Of a stretch of DNA of 64,000 bases, positions 19,348-27,715 are shown piece by piece (the stretch's first letter is position 1; each line of letters starts with the position of its first letter). The DNA is taken from assembly GCA_019753235.1 (NCBI GenBank), contig JAIELF010000037.1, positions 62,001 to 126,000 of the forward strand. Reading direction: 5' to 3'. The translations under genes and the position numbers were made by a program. Under the pieces are notes generated by a model, which had not been told where the DNA came from, ran no database searches, and worked only from the letters and a program-made list of their open reading frames with translations. This DNA comes from a bacterium. GTDB lineage: Bacteria > Planctomycetota > Planctomycetia > Kolteriales > Kolteriaceae.

Positions 19348-20655
19348 TCAAGGGTTCTTGCCGGCGGTCGACGATTGCTTGATGGCCTTTTCCTCCTGAA
19401 GGATGCCGTCGCGAAGCCAACCCTGCTCGATGACGTTGACCGCCTGATCGAGAAGCCGATGGTAGCACTGCACGCGAATCTTCCGGGCTTCCACCTGTGA
19501 TGGATCGACATCGAGAACGATATCCAGCAGATGGAGCGACTTAACCGGTTGATCGGTCGCCAACTTTTGAGCTCGCTCGATGAGCGGGCTCGCCCCGCCC
19601 GCCAATTCAAAGAGATCCTTGTGTACGGCCGAGGCGGGAACCGGATACATCGTGGGAATCTTCTCATCAAAGAAGCCGACGTATCCCTCGTAGATGCCTC
19701 GAATCGACCATGTCAGCCGGCCATAGGTCTCGGGGAGCGAGATCTCAGGGGGGAGTTTGATCTCGTTCATCAGCGTCCAGACATCCTTGCCTTGGTTCAT
19801 CCCTTCGACGGTTTTGTCATGGATAAAGCGAATCGCATCGATGTAACGAGTCAGTTGCTTGGCACATTCCTCCTTGCCCGAAATCGGGAGGAGATGACTC
19901 CCCAGAACAACCTCTGGCTCCCAAGAGCGAACCTTTTCCAACGAAGCCAACCACGGCTTGGGAGACCGAAACTCCGTCCCGCGAAGTGTGTACATATTGG
20001 GAAATGTTTCGTACATGTTGTCGCCGATAAAGGCTGCCTTAAGCTCGGGGATCCAAATCGCCAATTGATCCTGAGTCTCGCCGGGGGTGTAGTGAATCTC
20101 AAACGTCAACTCTCCGAGCTTGAAAGAGTGGGTCTTTTCAAAAGTGATGTCGGCCCCGTACTCCGGCCTGCGTACCTCTTCGGCCGACGCGCGCACCAGC
20201 GGGCGCGGGATGCCATACTGCGCAGCATTTCGGCGTTCAAACAAGCCGCCGAGCATTGTTTGATAGTCGCGAAGCTCTTGAAATCGTTCGTGAGCGATCA
20301 CTTTTGTTTCGGGCCCGCGCCAACGACGAATCCCTGCAATGTGGTCCGGGTGGCAATGGGTGATGATGATGAACTTAACAGGCGCTTCGCTTACCTTACG
20401 GAGAAGCGCGTAGTGCCGAGGGGCAAAGAAGCCCATCGCCGTATCAATGATGACATTTCCTTCGCTGGTCTTGACCATGTAGGTGTTACCAAAACCGGTT
20501 GCTTGATAGATATGGTCGTTGACGCGAAGCGCTTCTTTTTGTTCCATTCCCGGGATTCGGCCCACGTTCGTTTGTGCAATTCCCTGGGCACAAACGAATG
20601 ACGCCGACAGCAACAAAACTCCCATTGTTCCGAATGACTGAAACGCCTTCATCAT
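19348..20655 (-). CDS. Secreted metallo-beta-lactamase-fold hydrolase, alkylsulfatase-like
   Basis: A 435-residue protein with a signal peptide (MMKAFQSFGTMGVLLLSASFVCAQG). The MBL core has THCHPDH as the first zinc-binding motif, followed by further metal-ligand loops (IPELKAAFIGDNMYETFPN and LGSHLLPISG). The second half resembles the alkylsulfatase dimerisation region (LTRYIDAIRFIHDKTVEGMNQGKDVWTLMNEIKLP; LPETYGRLTWSIRGIYEGYVGFFD). Family members of the SdsA1 type cleave alkyl sulfates in the periplasm. Sulfated substrates would suit marine-type planctomycetes rich in sulfatases, but substrate is inferred. GGGGG precedes the start. Confidence 0.85.
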   Translation of the reverse strand: MMKAFQSFGTMGVLLLSASFVCAQGIAQTNVGRIPGMEQKEALRVNDHIYQATGFGNTYMVKTSEGNVIIDTAMGFFAPRHYALLRKVSEAPVKFIIITHCHPDHIAGIRRWRGPETKVIAHERFQELRDYQTMLGGLFERRNAAQYGIPRPLVRASAEEVRRPEYGADITFEKTHSFKLGELTFEIHYTPGETQDQLAIWIPELKAAFIGDNMYETFPNMYTLRGTEFRSPKPWLASLEKVRSWEPEVVLGSHLLPISGKEECAKQLTRYIDAIRFIHDKTVEGMNQGKDVWTLMNEIKLPPEISLPETYGRLTWSIRGIYEGYVGFFDEKIPTMYPVPASAVHKDLFELAGGASPLIERAQKLATDQPVKSLHLLDIVLDVDPSQVEARKIRVQCYHRLLDQAVNVIEQGWLRDGILQEEKAIKQSSTAGKNP

Positions 20656-20951
20656 TTGATTCCCCCTTTTTGTCTATCGGCTACGAGCGCCCAGTTCCGC
20701 TCATCGCCCATCGATCACCCGCCCGCGCGACACGATCAGAAAGGACGGCACGAGATGCCTGTAAAGCGGCTTCACGCTCGGACCGGTGGTTGATGATCGT
20801 TCGCGCCCAGAAGACTTTTCGCGATTCAGAAAGACGGGACTGATTCGCCGGCGAATCTCGGCCGCTTGTTCGTAGTCAACGATTAGCTTTCCTGAGCAGA
20901 ACCCCTCATAGTCTGCGTCGATCAGGGTCCCGAGGGCAACAGAAAAACGAG
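20656..20951. other. Intergenic region, nothing firm
   Basis: About 300 bases between the metallo-hydrolase and the DUF6584-like gene. A leftward open frame crosses it, but it has no ribosome-binding site, no recognisable motif and overlaps the next gene, so it was not called. Confidence 0.35.
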
Positions 20952-21446
20952 TTACTTGAGGCCGATCACGTGCGCGAATCCGACCGAGAAGCAGTAGAGA
21001 AAAAAGAGCGCCACCAGCAATGCGACGCCGCTGATAAGCTGATCGCGCGGAGTGTAGCTTCGATGGGTCTGGATCGGCGGAGGACGACGCATGGGAATGT
21101 GATGGACCACTGCGGCGAGCCGATCCCGAGCGTCCGCGGGGAGCTTTTCCAGACGAACGTACCGAAGCTTCGTTGGCCAATACTTGCCGATCTGTTCGGG
21201 CCTTCGGCCTGCTTGTCGGAGGAAAACCGCGACGGCGTCTCGCTGGCGATCGTTTCGTAACTCGACGAAGAACCAGTACCGACCCGCTGCCGGGAAATCT
21301 CCCATTTCGTAACAGACCTCTCCTAAGAGGTCCAGGACAAGGTGATCATAACCGCTCGAGCTAATGTAGCTAGCCAATCGCTTTCGCGCTAGCCAAAGCT
21401 GCCCTTGTTCGCGATCCCGTCGAGCTTTCTCCAGAACGGCCGGCAT
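20952..21446 (-). CDS. Small membrane-anchored TPR-like protein, DUF6584-like
   Basis: A 164-residue protein. Residues 1-75 form helical repeats (ARRDREQGQLWLARKRLASYI; LDLLGEVCYEMGDFPAAGRYWFFVEL), the pattern of DUF6584, a short TPR-like family. The C-terminus carries one TM helix (ISGVALLVALFFLYCFSVGFAHVIG). It starts 117 bases from the divergent BatA/VWA gene if the ATG at 21446 is used (AGAGG nearby); the frame can extend to 21518, but would then overlap the upstream region of that gene. Function unknown; a scaffolding role at the membrane is a guess. Confidence 0.65.
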   Translation of the reverse strand: MPAVLEKARRDREQGQLWLARKRLASYISSSGYDHLVLDLLGEVCYEMGDFPAAGRYWFFVELRNDRQRDAVAVFLRQAGRRPEQIGKYWPTKLRYVRLEKLPADARDRLAAVVHHIPMRRPPPIQTHRSYTPRDQLISGVALLVALFFLYCFSVGFAHVIGLK

Positions 21447-21563
21447 AGTGCCTCTTGCTTGCCTATTCCTCGAAGCCGATCTCCGACTCCTCAAGTTTTC
21501 GTACGAGTAATGTATCATGTCTTTCAGGACGTTTCACGCACCGAGGAAATCAAGGGTGATCGT

Positions 21564-23531
21564 TTGACGCTGTTACCGTCACTGTCTAACTGGCAATGGG
21601 GTCTTGCTCTTTTCGTCCCGCTTGGGATTGTGCTGCTATACTTTTTGAAACTGCGGCGCCGGCCAATTGAAGTCCCCAGCACGCTCCTTTGGCGAAAAAG
21701 CATCGAGGACCTGCGGGTCAATTCTCTTTGGCAGCGATTGCGCCAAAGTATCTTGCTATTGATGCAACTGCTGGTGGCGGGGTTTCTGCTGCTGGCACTT
21801 CTGAATCCGACCTGGAACGTCATTCAAACGGGTCAGCGAATCATTCTTCTTATCGATCAATCCGCGAGCATGGGAACCAAAGAGGAACAGGGAACGCGAT
21901 TGGCGATCGCGCAGCAGAGGGCCGAATCGATCATCGAGCAGATGAAGCCAGGCGATGTCGCTATGGTGATCGCGTTCGATCGGTCCGCCAAAGTCCTCGC
22001 TTCCTACACGGACGATCATCCGGCTCTCCGTCGCGGCGTCCAAGCGATCGAGGTGACGGGCCGATCAACCGATGTTCGTGAGGCGCTCACCATCGCGAGT
22101 GCTTTGGCCAATCCGCAGCGAATTCTCGAACAAAAAGGGGATGCCGAAGTCGTTCCCCTGGAACTCTCGGCCGCGTCTGGACAGGAGGCAACGGTCTATC
22201 TTTTCTCTGACGGACGATTCCCCTCGGCCAGCGATATCTCGCTAGGGAACTTGGAGGTCGAATACATCAAGATCGGTAACGAAGAACAGAACGTCGGCAT
22301 CACCGCCATGGCGTCGCGACCTCGTCTGGATGGTGAGGGGAAAATTGAAATCTACGCTCGCATAAAGAACTATTCGACGATTCCTAAGACGGTGACCGTC
22401 GAGATGAAACGTCGGGGCGAGCGAGTCGATCTCAGGCGGATCGAGTTGTCGGCTTTGAGTGAACAGGGATTGAGTTTCGCAGCAATCGAACGAGAGGTGG
22501 GTGACATACAGCTGTCACTCTCTCCGGGCGATGCGCTTTCGATCGATGACGATGCTTGGCTGGTGACCGCGCCGACAAGGCCCGCTCGCGTGCTACGCAT
22601 CGGTCCATCCAACGGGATTCTCGATTCCGTGTTATCGACACCGGCTTTTGCAAAGATCGCGCAGGTTCAATCGTTGCCGGAGACCGAGAAAGATGGCGAC
22701 CTGGTGACGCTCATCGAAGAGGGAAAGTACGATCTAATCATCTTCGATCGATGCCGGCCTAAGGTCATGCCGGCCTGCTCTACCTGGTTCATCGGTGCCA
22801 TTCCATCCAGCAAGCCCGGCGAAAGTGAGTTTGCCGAGCCGATGGGGACGGAGGTGAAAGGACCAGCGATTCTGAACTGGGACTCGGTCCACCCGATCAT
22901 GCGGTTCGTCCAGATAGATGATGTGGCAATTGCCCTGGCGACGGCCGTCCCTGCTGGCGAGGGGAGAATCCCATTGATCGAGACCGATCGCGGACTGGTC
23001 ATGTGGCTTCAGAATCGAGGAGTCTATCGCGACTTGGTGCTGTCGGTACCGCTGATCGATGCCCAGGGCAGTTGGCAAACCGATTGGCCTTTGAAGCCGA
23101 GTTTTCCGGTGATGGTCATGAACGTGTTGCGATACCTAGCCGGCATCGATGCGGATCGGGGCCGAAACTTAAAAGTGGGAGATCCCCTGGTGATCCGCAG
23201 TGAATCTCCCGAAGCAACGATCCTCTCGCCTGATCAGCAGGAGACGAGAGTCCCCGCGCGGGCCGGCCAGATCGAGTATCTCGATACCGACAACGTCGGG
23301 CTGTACACTGTTCGCACAGGAGAGTCCGAAGAGTTGGCGGCCGTGAACCTTTTCGATGAGGAGGAATCGTCGATTGCTCCGTTAACGCAGATTTCGATCG
23401 GCGCTCAAGCGATGGGGGATAAAGGGAGTTCCTTTTCGTCGCAGCGATCACTTTGGCGATGGTTAGCGCTGATCGGCTTGGGAATATTGTTCTTAGAGTG
23501 GTACATCTACAACAAGAGAGTTTACATCTAA
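21564..23531 (+). CDS. BatA/von Willebrand factor A domain membrane protein
   Basis: About 655 residues. The N-terminus has two TM helices (QWGLALFVPLGIVLLYFLKLRRRP and SILLLMQLLVAGFLLLALL), the BatA arrangement. A VWA domain follows with the MIDAS motif DQSAS at residues 98-102. A long beta-rich region with a GATase-like segment comes next, and a C-terminal TM helix (WLALIGLGILFLEWYIY) ends the protein. Such proteins usually occur with MoxR, DUF58 and TgpA-type transglutaminase genes; a TgpA protein lies 2 kb away on the other strand, but MoxR and DUF58 are absent. The TTG at 21564 is chosen because AAGGG lies just upstream; an ATG at 21510 is possible but has no ribosome site. Confidence 0.85.
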   Translation: MTLLPSLSNWQWGLALFVPLGIVLLYFLKLRRRPIEVPSTLLWRKSIEDLRVNSLWQRLRQSILLLMQLLVAGFLLLALLNPTWNVIQTGQRIILLIDQSASMGTKEEQGTRLAIAQQRAESIIEQMKPGDVAMVIAFDRSAKVLASYTDDHPALRRGVQAIEVTGRSTDVREALTIASALANPQRILEQKGDAEVVPLELSAASGQEATVYLFSDGRFPSASDISLGNLEVEYIKIGNEEQNVGITAMASRPRLDGEGKIEIYARIKNYSTIPKTVTVEMKRRGERVDLRRIELSALSEQGLSFAAIEREVGDIQLSLSPGDALSIDDDAWLVTAPTRPARVLRIGPSNGILDSVLSTPAFAKIAQVQSLPETEKDGDLVTLIEEGKYDLIIFDRCRPKVMPACSTWFIGAIPSSKPGESEFAEPMGTEVKGPAILNWDSVHPIMRFVQIDDVAIALATAVPAGEGRIPLIETDRGLVMWLQNRGVYRDLVLSVPLIDAQGSWQTDWPLKPSFPVMVMNVLRYLAGIDADRGRNLKVGDPLVIRSESPEATILSPDQQETRVPARAGQIEYLDTDNVGLYTVRTGESEELAAVNLFDEEESSIAPLTQISIGAQAMGDKGSSFSSQRSLWRWLALIGLGILFLEWYIYNKRVYI

Positions 23532-23565
23532 CAACCCGAGGCTGACCTTGGGACCTGGTAAGGAT

Positions 23566-23581
23566 CAGGCAGGACTGCCTG
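23566..23581. repeat. Intergenic 16-base palindrome
   Basis: CAGGCAGGACTGCCTG, a near-perfect palindrome between the VWA and ferritin-like genes. Its 12-base core recurs in inverted orientation at 14230-14241. It may be a REP-like element or a weak terminator; there is no T-run. Confidence 0.5.
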
Positions 23582-23637
23582 CCGAGTCTGTTGGCCCGTT
23601 GGGGACCGACGATGTTCATCAACGAAAGGAATGAGAA

Positions 23638-24099
23638 ATGACAGATGAAAAACGAGCACAGATCATCGCAGCCCTCCAGAAGTCGTACCAGATGGAGATC
23701 GAGACCATCGTCAATTACCTCGCTAATAGCATCGCGCTCGACGGCGTGCGGGCGGAGGAAATCAAGAAGTCGCTGGCTGCCGATGTCACGAGTGAATTGG
23801 CCCACGCGCAGCAGTTGGCCGCTCGAATCAAAACCATCGGCGGTCAAATCCCAGGCTCGAAAGCGATGCAGTTCCATCAAGATTCTCTTCAACCCCCCGA
23901 GGATCTGACCGACGTCGTTCATGTCATCAAAGGGGTGATCGCAGCCGAGGATGCGGCGGTTCAGCAGTACAACCTTGTGATCAAGTTGTGCGATGGTCTT
24001 GATTACGTCACACAAGACCTCTGCATTCAGATCCTCGGGGATGAAGAGAATCATCGCCGAGAATTCATGGGCTTCCTGAAAGAGTACGAGAAGAAGTAA
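23638..24099 (+). CDS. Ferritin-like (bacterioferritin/Dps-type) diiron protein
   Basis: A 153-residue, all-helical, soluble protein. Four helices carry spaced Glu/His candidates for a diiron site: QMEIETIVNY, VTSELAHAQQ, AAEDAAVQQY and LGDEENHRREF. The pattern ExxH near each end matches ferritin-like proteins of the bacterioferritin group; there is no sign of a haem methionine. It would oxidise and store iron or protect against peroxide. GAAAGGAATGAG before the ATG is a good ribosome-binding site. It is followed 59 bases later by the DUF5009 gene on the same strand. Confidence 0.85.
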   Translation: MTDEKRAQIIAALQKSYQMEIETIVNYLANSIALDGVRAEEIKKSLAADVTSELAHAQQLAARIKTIGGQIPGSKAMQFHQDSLQPPEDLTDVVHVIKGVIAAEDAAVQQYNLVIKLCDGLDYVTQDLCIQILGDEENHRREFMGFLKEYEKK

Positions 24100-24158
24100 G
24101 CCCAACAGACGAAGGGAGCAGGACTCAGGGGAAGTGTCGGCGCGAGAGGGCGACTCCG

Positions 24159-25352
24159 TTGAATCAAGAGCAGCCGGGTCGGCTTCTTTCGCTGGATGCG
24201 TACCGCGGATTGGTGATGCTGGCGATGGTCTCGGGCGGGCTCGGCATCCCGACCGTAGCAGAGCATTTTCCCGACCATGCCTGGTGGCAGCATCTTTCGT
24301 ATCAGCTGGAACATGTCCCCTGGGCGGGGTGTTCTGCATGGGACTTGATTCAGCCTTCGTTCATGTTCATTGTCGGCGTGGCGATGCCTTACTCGTTGAA
24401 GGGTCGGCAGACTCGGGGCGACTCGACGAGGTCGAGATGGGGCCACGCGCTTTGGCGGGCGATGGTGCTTGTGGCGTTGGGAATATTTCTTCGCTCGAAC
24501 GGTCGCGACCAAACGAACTTTACTTTTGAGGACGTTTCAACGCAGATCGGGCTTGGGTATTTTTTCATTTTCCTTCTGCTGGGTCGGAGTTGGTTGTGGC
24601 CAGCCACTGCTGCCCTATTGATTCTGGTAGGCTATCACGCCCTCTTTGAGCTTTGGCCAAAACCCCCGGCCACTTTCGATCCCGTCGCGGCAGGAATCCC
24701 CAACGATTGGAACCAGTTTTCTGGTCGGCTGTCGGCATGGAACAAACACCTCAACCCGGCCGGCTATTTTGATCACTGGTTCTTAAATCTTTTTCCACGT
24801 GCGACACCGTTCGTCTTCAACGGTGGCGGCTATCAAACCCTTAGCTTTATCCCATCGATGGCGACAACGCTCTTCGGTGTGCTTGCGGGAATGCTTCTTC
24901 TGCTCGATCAGAAACTCTGGTGGAAGATTCTCATTCTCTTTGTCTGGGGGTTGGCGTTTCTCGCGATAGGGACGCTTGCCGACAGCCACGTCTGGCCGGG
25001 CCAAGGAGAATGGTGTTATGCCCCCGTCGTCAAGCGGATCTGGACACCGTCATGGGCGATTTACAGCACCGGTTGGACGCTGGTTACTTTGGTGTTGTTG
25101 GTGATGGTGATTGATGCGTGGGGCTGGAAAGGCTGGTCGTTTCCGCTCTATGTTGTCGGCATGAATTCCATCGCGATGTATGTGATGAGCTGGTTGCTTA
25201 AGCCTTGGCTCAAAGTAACTTTTCGAACTCATCTAGGTAAGGATATCTTTGCCGGTACGTATGGTCCGATTCTTGAATCGACTCTCCTCGTCCTCGTCCT
25301 TTGGCTGATCTGTTACTGGATGCACCGTCAGCGAATCTACATTCGCATCTGA
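24159..25352 (+). CDS. DUF5009/DUF1624-type membrane acyltransferase (HGSNAT-like)
   Basis: A 397-residue protein with about ten hydrophobic helices. The N-terminal signature RLLSLDAYRGLVMLAMV and the following SFMFIVGVAMPYSL are typical of the family that includes heparan-alpha-glucosaminide N-acetyltransferase. Family members move acyl groups across the membrane to sugars. A start TTG at 24159 is used (GAGAGGGCGA upstream). Its last 16 bases overlap the end of the convergent TgpA gene. The acceptor is unknown; an envelope polysaccharide is likely. Confidence 0.85.
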   Translation: MNQEQPGRLLSLDAYRGLVMLAMVSGGLGIPTVAEHFPDHAWWQHLSYQLEHVPWAGCSAWDLIQPSFMFIVGVAMPYSLKGRQTRGDSTRSRWGHALWRAMVLVALGIFLRSNGRDQTNFTFEDVSTQIGLGYFFIFLLLGRSWLWPATAALLILVGYHALFELWPKPPATFDPVAAGIPNDWNQFSGRLSAWNKHLNPAGYFDHWFLNLFPRATPFVFNGGGYQTLSFIPSMATTLFGVLAGMLLLLDQKLWWKILILFVWGLAFLAIGTLADSHVWPGQGEWCYAPVVKRIWTPSWAIYSTGWTLVTLVLLVMVIDAWGWKGWSFPLYVVGMNSIAMYVMSWLLKPWLKVTFRTHLGKDIFAGTYGPILESTLLVLVLWLICYWMHRQRIYIRI

Positions 25353-27538
25353 CCGCCGAGGTCGCTTTGAACGAGATGATGCGATGTCCTCACCTCTTTC
25401 TTCCAATGGATTTCGAGTTCGCGGCGAGCTCGGTCGAGATTGGCCCAATCTTCATCGGCAAGTCTCTGGTGGCCGAACCGAGCCCGACACCAAGTATCAG
25501 CGAACGCGGCAGGCAGATAGGTCCACCTGGCCACGGCAGGATTCCGCGCTAAGAGCTCGTCCGCCAGCCGAGCTGTTTCATGCGGAGTACAACTCGGCAA
25601 CGACGGAAGCTTTTGTCGAGCTAACCAATCGAGCCATTGCTGATATTCGGGTCGACGGACTTCCTCCCGGCGTAGTCGCCTTTGTCGACGAGCCCACGCG
25701 GCCTGCAGCCATCGACCGGCGCGATAGATCGCTGCGAGCAAGATGGCGGCGGTGACCAGCACGAGGAAAATCGCCAGTCCCGCGCTCGTCTGCCACAGTC
25801 GCGAGAGAAGTTCTTGGGATTTTGTCATGGGAACGCCGACCCACTGCACCAATCGATCGCGAATCGCGGTGATAACACGCTGTTGGTCCTCGATACTGAA
25901 GTTGACGATGTAGTAACCCCAGATGCGAGTGAAGACATCGCGCACGTCGCCGAGCAGTCCCCACCAGGTTCTCTGACGTTCGATGTTCAAGGATCGGGCT
26001 TCGCCGGGAGTTGGATCAAGCGAGATCCATTTTTGCTCGGCGGGGATGAATGCTTCGACCCAAGCATGGGCGTAGAGTTGGCGAACTTGATAGTAGCCCC
26101 CCGCGCGGTTTTGATCGACCCCTTTGAAGCCGGTAACTAGTCGCGACGAGACCCCCGCTTGCCGCAAAAGAATCGCGAGGCTGCTGGCAAAGTACTCGCA
26201 ATGGCCTGTCTTGCGAACGAATAAGAACTCTTCAATCGGCTCGACCGTTGGGAGCATAGGATTGTTGTTCAGCGAATACTCATACTCGCCCGATTCGGTC
26301 AGATAGCGATAGAGTCGATCGATTCGGCCTCGTGTATCACCGGGGTTCAATCCCTCTGTCAATCGTTGCGCGAGCGCGGCGGTTCGCGGGTGATTCTCGG
26401 GCGGACTCTTGATGGCGGTTAAGTAGTCATCAGGCATCTGGTCGACAACAATTCCCTCGGTCCAAACGCTCGGATCTACAACCACCTTGTATCGCAGTCG
26501 CGGCCTGTTGGAATCATCATCCACGATGATCCGCTGCTCAATGGGAATGAGCCGAACACCGAGGGTGGAGGGCGAAACGTCTGCTCCTTGAATACCTGCG
26601 GGGCTCAACAGGACGTTGCCGGTGTTGGCAACCTTCTCGATCTCAATGGCCCAATGGGCTGGCCCCATGACACTAGGAGGACGCCGACGAACGCGGGGCA
26701 AGTTTCCGTCCGCTTTGACACGCTTCCATTCTTTCGCTTTGTAGGTGCTGAAAACATTTCCTCGCCAGAGGATATCCTGAGGCAGCTCGACAGAATTGCC
26801 AGCCGAGTCTGTTGCCGAGACGATGGTGAAGGCGATGTCGCCGTTCTCCAGAACCTTCGAATCGTTCTCGAGCGACACGACCGAACTGAACCCGGTCCAC
26901 TGCTCGCTGGTTCGGCTGGCGGCGGCTAGATCGAACTCGCGAGCGGTGCGGGGCAACAGCCAAAAGATCGCCAGCGAAAGAACCAGCGACGCCCCCCAGA
27001 TCCGCAAGCTGCTGAACCCGAGAGTCACGTACGGGACGGCCGTGGGCGCAGCGTCGGTCGGCCCGATTCTTCTTTGATGGCATGCCAGAAAAAAAAGAAT
27101 CCCGCACCAAATCGCCAGAAGAAAATAGAGGGTGATGATCAACCCAAAGACGCTTTGCTTGGCCAGGATCGCTCCGATGGCCACCTGCAGAATATTCATT
27201 AAGTAGAGCAGAACGAAATCGTACGGCACTTTGGTTCGAAACCATTTGGCGACCTGTAAATAACAAAGCAGATGGGCCAATGCCGTCAGAGCTTCCTGCG
27301 GATTATCGATCAGGTCATAAAGCATTTTCGCGATGATGATCATGCCGAGGCAGTTGCTCACCCAAGAGGAGAGCAGGAACCGTCGGCTTTCATCGGTCAC
27401 GAAGAATGCGAGGATCGCGAGTATGCAGACAAGAATCGGGTACGGGGGGGCGTCTTCCCATTCCCCTAACCAAAGGGAGTATGTCCCCAAGCACCAAAGG
27501 GTGTAGGCGCTGATCAGATGAATTCGCGGCAGTTCCAT
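25337..27538 (-). CDS. TgpA-type transglutaminase-like membrane protein (DUF3488)
   Basis: A 733-residue protein. The N-terminus has about seven TM helices (DUF3488). A periplasmic transglutaminase-like domain follows with a full triad: Cys447 in TGHCEYFASS, His491 in YAHAWVEAF and Asp508 in SLDPTPGEA. A further TM helix (LAIFLVLVTAAILLAAIY) precedes a basic C-terminal domain (DUF4129-like position). TgpA-type proteins are thought to crosslink or cleave envelope proteins and usually belong to MoxR/DUF58/BatA clusters; the BatA/VWA protein is close by. Convergent with the DUF5009 gene, with a 16-base overlap of stop regions. Confidence 0.92.
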   Translation of the reverse strand: MELPRIHLISAYTLWCLGTYSLWLGEWEDAPPYPILVCILAILAFFVTDESRRFLLSSWVSNCLGMIIIAKMLYDLIDNPQEALTALAHLLCYLQVAKWFRTKVPYDFVLLYLMNILQVAIGAILAKQSVFGLIITLYFLLAIWCGILFFLACHQRRIGPTDAAPTAVPYVTLGFSSLRIWGASLVLSLAIFWLLPRTAREFDLAAASRTSEQWTGFSSVVSLENDSKVLENGDIAFTIVSATDSAGNSVELPQDILWRGNVFSTYKAKEWKRVKADGNLPRVRRRPPSVMGPAHWAIEIEKVANTGNVLLSPAGIQGADVSPSTLGVRLIPIEQRIIVDDDSNRPRLRYKVVVDPSVWTEGIVVDQMPDDYLTAIKSPPENHPRTAALAQRLTEGLNPGDTRGRIDRLYRYLTESGEYEYSLNNNPMLPTVEPIEEFLFVRKTGHCEYFASSLAILLRQAGVSSRLVTGFKGVDQNRAGGYYQVRQLYAHAWVEAFIPAEQKWISLDPTPGEARSLNIERQRTWWGLLGDVRDVFTRIWGYYIVNFSIEDQQRVITAIRDRLVQWVGVPMTKSQELLSRLWQTSAGLAIFLVLVTAAILLAAIYRAGRWLQAAWARRQRRLRREEVRRPEYQQWLDWLARQKLPSLPSCTPHETARLADELLARNPAVARWTYLPAAFADTWCRARFGHQRLADEDWANLDRARRELEIHWKKEVRTSHHLVQSDLGGQMRM

Positions 27539-27715
27539 TCGTTGGCAACAGGCTCCTGGGTTAGGTTACCAGCATGGTAGCAAGGATCGGTCGGCTAGAA
27601 CATCGAACCGGATCGAGAATCCGCGATCTTCCAGGGTCTTCTGTGGTCCACGGCCGTAGACAAACATGGCTTGGATCGTCGAGAATCTCTCCTTTTGGTC
27701 GAGGAATACAGGAAG

